From Bradyrhizobium liaoningense (GTDB lineage: Bacteria; Pseudomonadota; Alphaproteobacteria; Rhizobiales; Xanthobacteraceae), in the NCBI RefSeq assembly GCF_018130955.1, contig NZ_JAFCJM010000006.1, positions 124,001-188,000 of the forward strand: 64,000 nucleotides of DNA, written 5' to 3'. The position numbers and the translations under genes are program-made. The notes under the pieces are model-generated. The model had not been told where the DNA came from and did no database searches. It saw only the letters and a list, made by a program, of their open reading frames with translations. Below, piece by piece: positions 7,471 through 16,626 of the stretch; positions within the stretch are counted from its first letter, which is position 1; every line of letters begins with the position of its first letter.

Positions 7471-8736
7471 ATGAGGCGGGTTGTCGTCACGGGCCTCGGC
7501 ATGGTGTCGCCCCTTGCGTGTGGCGTCGAGCCGACCTGGAAGCGCATCCTCAATAGCGAGAGCGGTGCACGCAAGATCGAGTCGTTCGACGTCTCCGATC
7601 TGCAGACCAAGATCGCCTGCAACGTGCCGCGCGGCGACGGTTCCAACGACAGCTTCAATCCCGACCAGTGGATGGAGCCGAAGGACCAGCGCAAGGTCGA
7701 CGACTTCATCATCTTCGCGATGGGGGCGGCGAAGCAGGCACTGGACGATGCCAACTGGCATCCCGAGAGCGAAGAGGACAAGTGCGCGACCGGCACCATG
7801 ATCGGCTCGGGTATCGGCGGCCTCAACGGCATCGCTGAGACCGCGATCCTTTTGAAGGAGCGCGGCCCGCGCCGCGTCTCGCCGTTCTTCATTCCGGGTC
7901 GACTGATCAATCTCGCCTCCGGCTACGTCTCGATCGAGCACGGGCTGAAGGGGCCGAACCATTCGGTGGTGACGGCCTGTTCGACCGGCGCACATGCGAT
8001 CGGCGACGCGGCCCGTCTGATTGCGCTCGGCGATGCCGATGTGATGGTCGCGGGCGGCGCCGAATCGCCGATCAGCCGTATCGGCATCGCCGGCTTCAAC
8101 GCCGCGCGTGCGCTGTCGACCGGCTTCAATGAAACGCCCGAGAAGGCCTCGCGCCCCTACGACAAGGACCGCGACGGTTTCGTGATGGGCGAGGGCGCCG
8201 GCGTCGTGATCCTCGAGGAGCTCGAGCACGCCAGGCGCCGCGGCGCCAAGATCTACGCCGAGGTGATCGGCTACGGCCTGTCGGGCGATGCCTATCACAT
8301 CACCTCGCCATCGCCCGATGGCGACGGCGGCTTCCGCAGCATGTCGGCCGCGCTGAAGCGTGCAGGGCTGACGCCGTCCGATCTCGACTACATCAACGCG
8401 CACGGCACCTCGACCCCGGTCGGCGACGAGATCGAGCTCGGCGCGGTGGAACGGCTGCTCGGCAACGCAGCGTCCAAGGTCGCGATGTCCTCGACGAAAT
8501 CGTCGACCGGGCATCTGCTCGGTGCGGCCGGTGCGATCGAGGCGATCTTCGCCATCCTTGCGATTCGCGATAACATCGTGCCGCCAACGATCAATCTGGA
8601 TAACCCGTCGGTCGACACCGCCATCGATCTCGTGCCGCACACGGCCAAGAAGCGCGAGATCAACGTGGCGTTGTCGAATTCTTTCGGATTTGGCGGTACC
8701 AATGCCTCGGTGATCGTCCGGCGCCTGGCCAACTAG
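7471..8736 (+). CDS. fabF: 3-oxoacyl-ACP synthase II
   Basis: FabF (421 aa) condenses malonyl-ACP with acyl-ACP during elongation. The catalytic triad is visible: Cys170 in TACSTGAH, His311 in NAHGTSTP and His348 in STGHLLGAAG, with Lys343 nearby. The end, NSFGFGGTNASVIV, is typical of the family. The N-terminus MRRVVVTGLGMVSPLACG supports the start. Its place after acpP supports FabF over the many thiolase-fold paralogues. Confidence 0.97.
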   Translation: MRRVVVTGLGMVSPLACGVEPTWKRILNSESGARKIESFDVSDLQTKIACNVPRGDGSNDSFNPDQWMEPKDQRKVDDFIIFAMGAAKQALDDANWHPESEEDKCATGTMIGSGIGGLNGIAETAILLKERGPRRVSPFFIPGRLINLASGYVSIEHGLKGPNHSVVTACSTGAHAIGDAARLIALGDADVMVAGGAESPISRIGIAGFNAARALSTGFNETPEKASRPYDKDRDGFVMGEGAGVVILEELEHARRRGAKIYAEVIGYGLSGDAYHITSPSPDGDGGFRSMSAALKRAGLTPSDLDYINAHGTSTPVGDEIELGAVERLLGNAASKVAMSSTKSSTGHLLGAAGAIEAIFAILAIRDNIVPPTINLDNPSVDTAIDLVPHTAKKREINVALSNSFGFGGTNASVIVRRLAN

Positions 8737-8871
8737 CTTGCGCTTGCAACGAATCCACCGTTTTGCCTTATTCGGCGATAGTCATAGTCGTGGGCGTGAA
8801 TTTTGGCAGGGCAAGCGCAGCGGGAGCGCTGGTCAGGCCGCAATTGAACCGGCAGGATTCAGGTTGCTTCG

Positions 8872-10149
8872 ATGAGTGAAAGGCCGCCCATTTCGCCCCG
8901 GAGTCCGCGTGCTGCGCTGGAGCCTGAGCAGGTGCCCCCGCCGCCGAAGCGGTCGGACCGCGCGCGCAATCCCTTCGTGGTCGTCGGCAACGCCATCATC
9001 ACCATTCTCCTGATCGCGATGCTCGGGGCCGGCGCCGTCTATTATTACGGCCGGCAAATCCTGGAGACGGCAGGTCCGCTGAAGGAAGACAAGATCGTCA
9101 ACATTCCCTCGCGCGCCGGCAAGCGCGACATCGCCGATACCCTGAACAAGGAAGGCGTCACCGACGTCAATCCATGGGTCTTCATCGCCGCCGTGTTTGC
9201 GCTGAAGGCGAGCTCGGACCTCAAGCCGGGCGAATACGCGTTCCAGAAAAATGCAAGCCTGCGCGACGTCGTCGCCACCATCGTCGAGGGCAAGGTGGTG
9301 CAGCACGCCGTTACGATTCCGGAAGGCCTGACCTCCGAGCAGATCGTGGCGCGGCTGTCCGAAAACGACATCTTCACCGGCAGCGTCCGCGAAGTGCCGC
9401 GCGAGGGCACGCTCCTGCCCGAGACCTACAAGTTCCCGCGCGGGACGACGCGCGAGCAGGTGATCCAGCGCATGCAGCAGACGCATAAGCGCGTGCTGGC
9501 CGAGATCTGGGAGCGCCGCAGCCAGGACATTCCGATCAAGTCGCCGGAGCAGTTGGTGACGCTCGCCTCGATCGTCGAGAAGGAGACCGGCAAGCCCGAC
9601 GAGCGCAGCCGCGTCGCCGCCGTCTTCACCAACCGCCTGAAGCAGAAGATCAAGCTGCAGTCCGATCCGACCATCATCTACGGCCTGGTCGGCGGCAAGG
9701 GCACGCTGGGCCGTCCGATCAAGCGCAGCGAGATCACCCAGCCGTCGCCCTACAACACCTATGTAATCGACGGCTTGCCGCCTGGGCCGATCTCCAATCC
9801 CGGCCGCGCCTCGCTCGAAGCCGCCGCCAATCCGGCCCGCACCCGCGACCTCTATTTCGTCGCCGACGGCAGCGGCGGCCATTCGTTCACGGAAACCTAC
9901 GACGCGCACCAGAAGAACGTCGCAAAGCTGCGCGCGATGGAAAAGCAGATCCAGAACGACACCGTGGAGCCCGCCGACGACGCACAGGCGCCGGCAGCGG
10001 CCGTGCCCGCACCGGCCGATAACCCGCCGACCGCAACGACGCGGCCGACCCAGCAGAAGAAGCCGCCAGCGGCGCGGCCCGCCACCAATCCGCCCGCGCC
10101 GGCGCGGCAGGGCGCCGTCCAGACCACGCCGCCGGTGGTCCAGCGCTAG
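8872..10149 (+). CDS. mltG: Endolytic murein transglycosylase MltG (YceG-like)
   Basis: MltG (425 aa) cleaves nascent glycan strands at the outer face of the inner membrane and helps set strand length. There is a short cytoplasmic N-terminus, one membrane anchor at about residues 40-62 (VVVGNAIITILLIAMLGAGAV), then the YceG domain. The catalytic Glu lies in LASIVEKETG, followed by DERSRVAAVFTNRL, LQSDPTIIYG and YNTYVIDGLPPGPISNPG. About 60 Pro/Ala-rich residues at the C-terminus exceed the E. coli protein and look disordered. The fabF-mltG-yicC-gmk order is conserved in Rhizobiales. Confidence 0.95.
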   Translation: MSERPPISPRSPRAALEPEQVPPPPKRSDRARNPFVVVGNAIITILLIAMLGAGAVYYYGRQILETAGPLKEDKIVNIPSRAGKRDIADTLNKEGVTDVNPWVFIAAVFALKASSDLKPGEYAFQKNASLRDVVATIVEGKVVQHAVTIPEGLTSEQIVARLSENDIFTGSVREVPREGTLLPETYKFPRGTTREQVIQRMQQTHKRVLAEIWERRSQDIPIKSPEQLVTLASIVEKETGKPDERSRVAAVFTNRLKQKIKLQSDPTIIYGLVGGKGTLGRPIKRSEITQPSPYNTYVIDGLPPGPISNPGRASLEAAANPARTRDLYFVADGSGGHSFTETYDAHQKNVAKLRAMEKQIQNDTVEPADDAQAPAAAVPAPADNPPTATTRPTQQKKPPAARPATNPPAPARQGAVQTTPPVVQR

Positions 10150-10204
10150 GCGCAGGGCCGCCCGCGGGCTTTCGCGGATTCCACTTTCCTGCAAAAAAGT
10201 CTTA

Positions 10205-10237
10205 AGATTCGCATGCCTTGATGGCCTTTGCGAATCT
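10205..10237 (+). repeat. Inverted repeat upstream of yicC
   Basis: AGATTCGCA (10205-10213) and TGCGAATCT (10229-10237) form a perfect 9-bp stem with a 15-nt loop, 24 bp before the yicC start. It may be a weak terminator after mltG or an operator; sequence alone does not decide. Confidence 0.4.
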
Positions 10238-10261
10238 CATCTGTCCGGAGAAGCTCACCCG

Positions 10262-11149
10262 ATGGCGCTGTCGTCCATGACCGGCTTTGCCCGAAGCCAC
10301 GGTGCGAGCGGGCCTTACACGTTCGAATGGGAATTGAAGTCGGTCAACGCCAAGGGCTTTGACCTGCGCGTGCGGCTGCCGCAGGGCTTTGACGAGGTCG
10401 AGGCCCACGCCAAGAAGCGCGCCGGCGAGGTGCTGTCGCGCGGCACGGTCTACGCCAATCTCAACGTCAAGCGCACCAACGCGGCAGCGACGGTGCGGAT
10501 CAACGAGGACGTGCTGAACGCCGTGCTGAAGGTCGCGGCCCAGTTGTCCGGCAGGGTCGACGCGGTGGCGCCGAGCATCGACGGCCTGCTGTCGATCAAG
10601 GGCGTGATCGAGGTCGCCGAGCCCGAGAGCAACGAGGACGAAGACAAGGCGGCGCGTGCCGCGGTTGCCGAAGCCTTCGACAAGGCGCTCGCCGAGCTCG
10701 TCGAGATGCGCAAGCGGGAGGGCACCTCGCTCGGACAGATTCTCATCCAGCGCGTGGACGAGATCGAGGGTCTGGCCAGGAAGGCGGAGGCTTCGCCGGG
10801 CCGCAAGCCGGAGGCGATCAGGGCGCGGCTCGCCGAGCAGATCGCGACGCTCCTGGATACGTCCGATCGCTTCGACGCCGACCGGCTCACCCAGGAGGCG
10901 CTGATGATCGCGACCAAGGCCGACATCCGCGAGGAGCTCGACCGCATCGCCTCGCACGTCGCGCAGGCGCGCGAACTGATCGGCAAGGGCGGCCCGATCG
11001 GCCGCAAGCTCGACTTCCTGGCGCAGGAGTTTCATCGCGAGGTCAACACCTGCTGCTCGAAGTCGAACGACATCGAGCTGACCAACACGGGGCTTGCCAT
11101 GAAGAACGTGGTTGAGCAGTTCCGCGAGCAGGTCCAGAATCTGGAGTGA
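10262..11149 (+). CDS. yicC: YicC-family endoribonuclease
   Basis: A 295-aa YicC/YloC protein. The N-terminal domain opens MALSSMTGFARS and contains WELKSVNAKGFDLRVRLP; the C-terminal DUF1732 domain contains GRKLDFLAQEFHREVNTCCSKSNDIELTN, both diagnostic. E. coli YicC is a metal-dependent ring-shaped endoribonuclease affecting RyhB and other RNAs; activity here is by family. It lies 3 bp upstream of gmk, the usual genomic partner. Confidence 0.95.
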   Translation: MALSSMTGFARSHGASGPYTFEWELKSVNAKGFDLRVRLPQGFDEVEAHAKKRAGEVLSRGTVYANLNVKRTNAAATVRINEDVLNAVLKVAAQLSGRVDAVAPSIDGLLSIKGVIEVAEPESNEDEDKAARAAVAEAFDKALAELVEMRKREGTSLGQILIQRVDEIEGLARKAEASPGRKPEAIRARLAEQIATLLDTSDRFDADRLTQEALMIATKADIREELDRIASHVAQARELIGKGGPIGRKLDFLAQEFHREVNTCCSKSNDIELTNTGLAMKNVVEQFREQVQNLE

Positions 11150-11152
11150 TCG

Positions 11153-11812
11153 ATGACTATGGGCGGTCACGGATATGACGGTGTCGAGCGGCGCGGATTG
11201 ATGTTTGTGCTGTCGTCGCCCTCGGGCGCGGGCAAGACCACGCTGTCGCGGCTTCTGATCGAGCGCATGGGCGGGCTGAAGATGTCGGTCTCGGCGACGA
11301 CGCGGCCAATGCGCCCCGGCGAGGTCGACGGACGCGACTATCTGTTCGTCGACAAGCCCAGCTTCGAGCAGATGGTGAAGCAGGACGAGCTCCTGGAATG
11401 GGCGACCGTCTTCGACAACCGCTATGGGACGCCGCGGAGCCCCGTCGAGGCCGCGCTGTCGGCCGGCCAGGACGTGCTGTTTGACATCGACTGGCAGGGG
11501 ACCCAGCAATTGCGCGAGAAGGCCCGCGCCGACGTCGTCAGCGTCTTCATCCTGCCGCCGTCGGCCGCCGATCTGGAAAAGCGGCTGCACTCGCGGGCGC
11601 AGGATTCCGACGAGGTCATCCGCAAGCGGATGAGCCGCGCCAGCCACGAGATGAGCCACTGGGCCGAGTACGACTACATCGTGATCAACCACGACGTCGA
11701 CGAAGCATTCGCCGAGGTGCAGTCGATCCTGAAGGCCGAGCGTCTCAAGCGCGAGCGGCGCGTTGGACTTGTCGGCTTCGTGCGAAATCTGCAGAGCCAG
11801 TTGCAAGGTTAG
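11153..11812 (+). CDS. gmk: Guanylate kinase
   Basis: Gmk (219 aa) converts GMP and ATP to GDP and ADP, feeding GTP and (p)ppGpp pools. P-loop SSPSGAGKTTLSRLL is at about 21-35; the GMP-binding segment SVSATTRPMRPGEVDGRDYLFV and the lid region with RAQDSDEVIRKRM are intact. The extra N-terminal 13 residues (MTMGGHGYDGVER) are not part of the kinase fold, so a later start is possible. The last 68 bases overlap the convergent gene on the other strand. Confidence 0.96.
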   Translation: MTMGGHGYDGVERRGLMFVLSSPSGAGKTTLSRLLIERMGGLKMSVSATTRPMRPGEVDGRDYLFVDKPSFEQMVKQDELLEWATVFDNRYGTPRSPVEAALSAGQDVLFDIDWQGTQQLREKARADVVSVFILPPSAADLEKRLHSRAQDSDEVIRKRMSRASHEMSHWAEYDYIVINHDVDEAFAEVQSILKAERLKRERRVGLVGFVRNLQSQLQG

Positions 11813-12998
11813 GCTCAAGTCGAGGCTCGCTCAGCCGCGGTCCTTCCTTCGCCAACCGTTCCAAGATTTCGGTGATGATGTTGATGTCGACGGCATCGTC
11901 GGTCTCGTCTGTCTTGGCATCCGTCTTGGCATTTGTCTTGGCTTCCGTCCTGGCTTCGGTCATCTCCGCCTCAAGCTCCGACAAGACCTCGTCGAACGCG
12001 ATCGCCGCTGTCTCCGCGTCATCCATTGCGTGAATGCCGTTCTTGACCGCGAGGGCGGCGTCCTTCACGCGAATGTCGGTTGCCTCGCTCGCGGCAGCGG
12101 CGTCGCGCTTCGGCTGCGGGGGCTGCGGGAGCGCGAAGGAGAAGTCGAGCGGCTCCGGCCGCTGCAGCTGCTTGAGCCGCTGCAGCCGCTGCGAGCGCGG
12201 GGCGGCGGTTGCGGCTGCTTCTGCCCACGGCGCGCGGGCGTTGTCGGCCGGCGGCTCCCAATTGACGCGGCGGCGCGTGCCGTCATGCGCCAGGGTTCGC
12301 ATGCGGGAGCCGGCGAAGCGATAGATCACGCTGCCGATGATGCCGGCGAGTGCCAGCGCGCCGCCGATCACCAGGAACAGCATCTGCAGCGAGCCCGTCG
12401 GCTTCTCGGCGGGAGCGTCCGCCGCCGCCGCCGTCACCGGCGCGGCGGCTGCGGTCGCAGGCTTTGGAGCGGGGCGTACGTCGGCCGGTTTCGTTGCGGG
12501 CGCGACGGGCTGCGGGGCGGGCGCCACTGCGGTGGAGGCGTCAGGCCAGCGCGTGTTGAGGGCGGGCTGTTCGGCACCGTCCGGAGCGACCGGAGGTTGG
12601 CCGGCGACGGGCTGAGCCGCGGCCGTATTCGGCGCCGGAATCGATGCCGTCGTATCCTGCGCGGTGCGGACTTGCGTCCATTCGGCGCGCGCGTCCTGCA
12701 CCGAGCGCGGGGCGGGCGCATCGGCCTTCTGTGTGCCCTGCGCGGTCTCTGTGGTCTTCGTGCCCTCGGCGCGCAGATACCAGCACTGCCGCTTGGTGCC
12801 GCGCTCGACGCGGTAGTACCAATGCTGGCCCTCGGGCGCCGTCTTCTTCGGCGAGGCCAGGCAATCGTCGGCCGCATTGGCAGCGGCGCTTGGCGCGGCC
12901 GGAGCGCTCGGCGCATTCTGCGACACCGCCGTCAGCGGTGCTCCCGCCAGCACGCTGGCGAAAAGTGCGGATATGAACTTTGCGGTTCGGTTGCCCAT
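11745..12998 (-). CDS. Hypothetical secreted/anchored protein with a Pro/Ala-rich middle and one membrane segment
   Basis: A 417-codon frame. The start at 12998 (MGNRTAKFISALFASVLAGAPLTAVSQ) gives a clear signal peptide; the frame continues upstream without support. Residues about 55-80 hold HWYYRVERGTKRQCWYLRAEG, an aromatic motif I recognise as recurring in hypothetical proteins of Bradyrhizobium and Rhodopseudomonas. A long Ala/Pro-rich linker follows, then a membrane helix (LFLVIGGALALAGIIGSVIY) and a charged region with TEARTEAKTNAKTDAKTDE repeats. Function unknown. The antisense strand is also open over most of this length, but it lacks any protein-like features. The 3' end overlaps gmk tail-to-tail. 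Confidence 0.65.
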   Translation of the reverse strand: MGNRTAKFISALFASVLAGAPLTAVSQNAPSAPAAPSAAANAADDCLASPKKTAPEGQHWYYRVERGTKRQCWYLRAEGTKTTETAQGTQKADAPAPRSVQDARAEWTQVRTAQDTTASIPAPNTAAAQPVAGQPPVAPDGAEQPALNTRWPDASTAVAPAPQPVAPATKPADVRPAPKPATAAAAPVTAAAADAPAEKPTGSLQMLFLVIGGALALAGIIGSVIYRFAGSRMRTLAHDGTRRRVNWEPPADNARAPWAEAAATAAPRSQRLQRLKQLQRPEPLDFSFALPQPPQPKRDAAAASEATDIRVKDAALAVKNGIHAMDDAETAAIAFDEVLSELEAEMTEARTEAKTNAKTDAKTDETDDAVDINIITEILERLAKEGPRLSEPRLEPNLATGSADFARSRQVQRAARA

Positions 12999-13308
12999 CC
13001 TGGTCTCCCGGTTACGCCTTACGCAACACCACGTTACGGGAGCCAATCTCGTCAAAGACTTGGGTGGCAATGAGCCCCAAATCCGGAGAGGATGAGGCTT
13101 AAATCGGGCCTCCGCGACGATTGTTCCGCCGTGAAAATTGCTAAATCTTCGCTGCGATTATCGCTCGGTCGAAGTCCATGTTCCCGAGCATCCGGTTGGC
13201 GCGGCGGAAGGTTCCGGAACCGCTTTTTCCCCAAATGCACAGCGCCTATCGTTTGGGGCGCTCGCGCTGTAAGCTCTGTCCCGCGATGTCGTTTGACGGA
13301 GCACGGCC
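12999..13308. other. Intergenic region
   Basis: This 310-bp region between the divergent hypothetical gene and the winged-helix gene must hold both promoters. I see only a weak TTGTTC/TAAATC pair near 13119-13145. No gene or repeat is evident. Confidence 0.4.
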
Positions 13309-13827
13309 ATGACCCTTCAAAATCAGGCCCTTCAAAAACAGCCCGACACGAGCCGCCCCGACGACCACGCGATGTGGGCGGCAGCAGGCGAAGAGTTCGT
13401 TCTTCTCGATACCGTTCAACCGCCTGCCCGGATCGAAATGGCCCGGGAGCGGATGCTGCTGAGCCGGCTCTATCTCGGCCTGATCCGCAGCATCAACGAC
13501 GACTATGGCGCGGACTTCGTCAGGCAGAACGACAGCGCCACGTTCCGCACCATCGGCATATACCTGTTCCTGCGAACCGCGATGTGCTCGCCGGTGCGGG
13601 CGAGCACGGTGGCACAGGCGCTGAAGCTGCCGCGCCCGACCGTGCTGAGGCGGCTGGATGAGATGATCAAGCAGGGCTATGTCGAGCGGATCGGAAACGC
13701 CTATCGCGTGACCGACAGGGTCAATATTCCCGATCTGCAGCGGCGGCTGCAGCAGAGGATCGACATGATTTTGGAGACGGCGCGTGAACTTTCCAGGCTG
13801 AGGGACGCCGGCGGCGCCGCGCATTGA
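13309..13827 (+). CDS. Winged-helix (MarR-like) regulator
   Basis: A 172-aa protein. Residues about 95-150 form a winged helix-turn-helix: VRASTVAQALKLPRPTVLRRLDEMIKQGYVERIGNAYRVTD, where the second helix recognises DNA and 'GNAYRV' is the wing. A helical N-terminal part (MARERMLLSRLYLGLIRSIND) probably dimerises. This resembles MarR-type regulators, though the spacing of flanking helices is not a textbook match. GACGGAGC lies before the start. The next gene encodes a small membrane protein 42 bp downstream, possibly in the same transcript. Target unknown. Confidence 0.7.
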   Translation: MTLQNQALQKQPDTSRPDDHAMWAAAGEEFVLLDTVQPPARIEMARERMLLSRLYLGLIRSINDDYGADFVRQNDSATFRTIGIYLFLRTAMCSPVRASTVAQALKLPRPTVLRRLDEMIKQGYVERIGNAYRVTDRVNIPDLQRRLQQRIDMILETARELSRLRDAGGAAH

Positions 13828-13869
13828 GCGCGACTGAACCGAGACGTCGTTTCCGCCGACCAAACCGGC

Positions 13870-14637
13870 ATGCGCTTGCCCATTCTTGTTTTGCAACTCC
13901 TCGTCGCTTCAGCGAGCGTGTTCAACGTGATCCGCTTTCGGCTCGACAACCTCTTGATCGAGAGGGGGGCTGAGCTCGACCGTCTCACCCTCGCGGGGCT
14001 GGCCGTGGCTGCCATGTCGACGGCCGCTGTGCTCGTTCTCTGCTGGCGCGTGACGGCACTGACTCCGCTGCGTGCGGGACTTGCGCTTGTGCTGATCGGG
14101 TTGACGGCTCTTTCCGGTGTCGCACCCGGGATGATCGAAACCCGCGTCAGGGCCGTGGAGCATGCCACGCGCGAGGCCGAGCAACAGCAGCGGGAAGACG
14201 CATTCGCGCGCGAGCTCGCTCAGTGGACCGCTGATATCGACAGACGCGCGGCCGCGGCTCGGCCGCTCGAACCCGAGCAAGCCTGGTCGTTTGTCGATTG
14301 CATCGCCAGTGCAGGCTACCGGAACGACGGAGCCAATCCTCCCAGCGCCCAGGCCCTCGAGCTCTTGCACAGGGCGCTTGCCGCGGGCCTGATCGACGTC
14401 AATGCGGCGGTGCCGGGTCACCGGCTCAAGGACCCGGCGCCGCGGCCGCTGTTCTTGCAGTTCTACACGGAGCGCGTTGCGCCGGTGCGCAACGTGCTGG
14501 CGCGGCAGGACTGGGAGATCATGCGCGAGCTCGCCGCTGGTGGCGCCGATCTTGCGTTGCCCGACGCGGCGCCGCTCGTCGCGGACCTTGCAAAGACTGT
14601 GGTGCCCGGGCCGTCGCGGTTCGTCAGCTTGAAATAG
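13870..14637 (+). CDS. Hypothetical membrane protein
   Basis: A 255-aa protein that I do not recognise. Three hydrophobic segments lie in the first 90 residues (about 4-20, 41-60, 68-87). A charged, probably coiled-coil stretch follows (TREAEQQQREDAFARELAQWTADIDRR, about 105-132), then a soluble helical domain with two ankyrin-like repeats: LELLHRALAAGLIDVNAAV and MRELAAGGADLALPDAAPL. It may anchor a protein-binding domain at the membrane; this is inference from the layout. Confidence 0.6.
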   Translation: MRLPILVLQLLVASASVFNVIRFRLDNLLIERGAELDRLTLAGLAVAAMSTAAVLVLCWRVTALTPLRAGLALVLIGLTALSGVAPGMIETRVRAVEHATREAEQQQREDAFARELAQWTADIDRRAAAARPLEPEQAWSFVDCIASAGYRNDGANPPSAQALELLHRALAAGLIDVNAAVPGHRLKDPAPRPLFLQFYTERVAPVRNVLARQDWEIMRELAAGGADLALPDAAPLVADLAKTVVPGPSRFVSLK

Positions 14638-14675
14638 CTTCGGACGCGTGCGGCCCCGACGCCGTCGCCGTCGGA

Positions 14676-15734
14676 TCAGTTCTTCAGCACGATGCGGCCA
14701 ACCACCTTGCCGGCGCGCAGTTCATCGATCCATTTCTGGACGTCGGCCATCGGCTCCTCGCGCATCGGGGGCGGCTTGATCTTGCCGGCGCGGGCGAGCG
14801 CCATCAGCTCGTGGGCCTCAGTGAGCGTGCCGACCATAAAGCCTTCGACGGTGAGGCGCTTGTAGACCCACTGCACCATCGGCAGCGTGAACTGGCCGCC
14901 CATCAGGCCCGACACCACGACCTTGCCGCCGCGGGCGGCGACCGCGACCGCAAACGCCATCGACTTCTCGTTGCCGGCGAAATCGACGACCTCGTCAAAG
15001 CCGCCGTCGGTCTCCTTCAGGATGCGGCGGATCACTTCGGGCTCTGCCGGATCGTAGGCGTTCGCAGCGCCGTTCTTCAGCGCAGTCTCGCGCGCGGCCG
15101 GGCTGAGATCGGCAACCGTGATCGGCTGCTTAAACATGGCTTGCGCGAATGACAGCCCCATCATGCCGACGCCGCCAAGCCCGATCAGCAGCAGATTGCG
15201 CTGGCGCGGACGGTCGACGAGACGCTTGAGCGCGCCATAGGCAGTTACGCCCGAGCACATCAGCGTCGCGGCCTGGTTGACGGGCAGGGGATCGTATTCG
15301 AGGAGATATTTTGCGTCGGGTACCAGCACATGGGTGGCAAAACCGCCGTCGATGGAGACGCCGAGAAAACGCTGCTTGGCGCAGAGATTTTCGTCGCCGT
15401 TCTTGCAGTCGCGGCACTGGCCGCAGCCGATCCACGGAAACACCGCGCGCTTGGCCCCGATGAGTCCGGCCGGAACGTCTGCACCCACCTCTTCGACGAC
15501 GCCGGCGATCTCGTGGCCGAGCGTGAAGGGCAGCGTCATGCCGCGCGTGGTGTCGAGCTTCTTGCCGCCGCCGAGATCGGCATAGCCGTCCTGGATGTGC
15601 AGGTCGGAATGGCACAGGCCGCAGCGCTCGATGCGCACCAGCACCTCGCGCCCTTGCGGCTTGGGTGTATCGACGATGGTCTCGCACAGCGGCGCATCGA
15701 ACTTCACCAGAGACTGCCGACGCATCAACGCCAT
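14676..15734 (-). CDS. Zinc-dependent alcohol dehydrogenase
   Basis: A 352-aa medium-chain dehydrogenase. The catalytic zinc site is Cys-Gly-Leu-Cys-His (CGLCHSDLHIQDG) with GHEIAG; the structural zinc site has four cysteines in CGQCRDCKNGDENLC. The nucleotide site is GLGGVGMMG. The family oxidises alcohols or reduces aldehydes with NAD(P). The exact substrate is unknown; the sequence is close to the alcohol dehydrogenases annotated adhA/adhP. GGAGGAAGG precedes the start, and 31 bp separate its start from the rsmA stop, so transcription from the rsmA operon is possible. Confidence 0.9.
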   Translation of the reverse strand: MALMRRQSLVKFDAPLCETIVDTPKPQGREVLVRIERCGLCHSDLHIQDGYADLGGGKKLDTTRGMTLPFTLGHEIAGVVEEVGADVPAGLIGAKRAVFPWIGCGQCRDCKNGDENLCAKQRFLGVSIDGGFATHVLVPDAKYLLEYDPLPVNQAATLMCSGVTAYGALKRLVDRPRQRNLLLIGLGGVGMMGLSFAQAMFKQPITVADLSPAARETALKNGAANAYDPAEPEVIRRILKETDGGFDEVVDFAGNEKSMAFAVAVAARGGKVVVSGLMGGQFTLPMVQWVYKRLTVEGFMVGTLTEAHELMALARAGKIKPPPMREEPMADVQKWIDELRAGKVVGRIVLKN

Positions 15735-15765
15735 TTTCCTTCCTCCGGAATTTTTTAGGCTTCAG

Positions 15766-16626
15766 CTAGTTTGAGCTTTCGCGTCGTATATCCGCCAATT
15801 CACGCGCCATGGCAACAAAGCCGGAGACCGGAATGGTCTCCGCGCGCCGCGTCGCATCGACGCCGGCGGCCTGCGCCAGCCGCGCCGGATCGGCCTGCAG
15901 CGACTTGAGGCTCTGCCGCAGCATCTTGCGGCGCTGGCCGAAGGCCGCTGCGGCGACCTGTTCGAGCAGCCGGCGATCGCAGGGTTCAGGTGCGGCGCGC
16001 GGCACGAGGCGCACGACGGACGAGGTGACCTTCGGCGGCGGCACGAAGGCGGACGGCGAGATGTCGAACAAGATCTTTGTCTCGGCGCGCCAATTGGCGA
16101 GCACGCCGAGACGGCCATAGGCGTCTTCATCCTCGCGCGCGACAATGCGCTCGGCGACCTCGCGCTGGAACATCAAGACCATCATCTCGTACCAGGGCGG
16201 CCAGGGCTCAGCCGTGAGCCAGCCGATCAGGAGCTGGGTCGCAATGTTGTAGGGCAGGTTGGCGACAATCTTCGCCTTGACGCCGCCGAGCAGCGGCCGT
16301 GGGTCGAACGTCATGGCGTCCGCATGCACGATCTCGAGCCGCCCCGGATAGCGCGCGGAAATATCCTTCAAGGCCGGGATCGCCCGCTCGTCGTGCTCGA
16401 TTGCGATGACGCGGGCCGCGCCCAGCGCCAGCAGCGCGCGGGTCAATCCGCCGGGACCCGGACCGATCTCGACGATGGTCGCGTCCTCGAGGGGAGCTGC
16501 CGCGCGCGCGATGCGTGCGGTCAGGTTGAGATCGAGCAGAAAATTCTGGCCGAGCGATTTACGCGCCGACAGGGCGTGCTGGCGGATGACCTCGCGCAGC
16601 GGCGGGAGGTCGTCGATCGCGCTCAT
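15766..16626 (-). CDS. rsmA: 16S rRNA dimethyladenosine transferase
   Basis: RsmA/KsgA (286 aa) dimethylates A1518 and A1519 in the 3' hairpin of 16S rRNA using SAM, a late 30S assembly checkpoint. Motifs: SLGQNFLLD at the start, [15 protein letters not shown] for SAM binding, [14 protein letters not shown] as catalytic motif IV, and [12 protein letters not shown] near the end. The stop of pdxA overlaps its start (TGATG), the classic pdxA-rsmA coupling. Length is standard. Confidence 0.97.
   Translation of the reverse strand: MSAIDDLPPLREVIRQHALSARKSLGQNFLLDLNLTARIARAAAPLEDATIVEIGPGPGGLTRALLALGAARVIAIEHDERAIPALKDISARYPGRLEIVHADAMTFDPRPLLGGVKAKIVANLPYNIATQLLIGWLTAEPWPPWYEMMVLMFQREVAERIVAREDEDAYGRLGVLANWRAETKILFDISPSAFVPPPKVTSSVVRLVPRAAPEPCDRRLLEQVAAAAFGQRRKMLRQSLKSLQADPARLAQAAGVDATRRAETIPVSGFVAMARELADIRRESSN

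Noticed and set aside
10202..11818. Minus-strand open frame of 538 codons opposite yicC and gmk
   Set aside because: It spans two genuine genes and has no domain features.
11763..13073. Long plus-strand open frame (436 codons) opposite the secreted hypothetical gene
   Set aside because: It is Arg/Gly-rich low-complexity antisense of a GC-rich gene; the minus strand has a signal peptide, an aromatic motif and a membrane helix.
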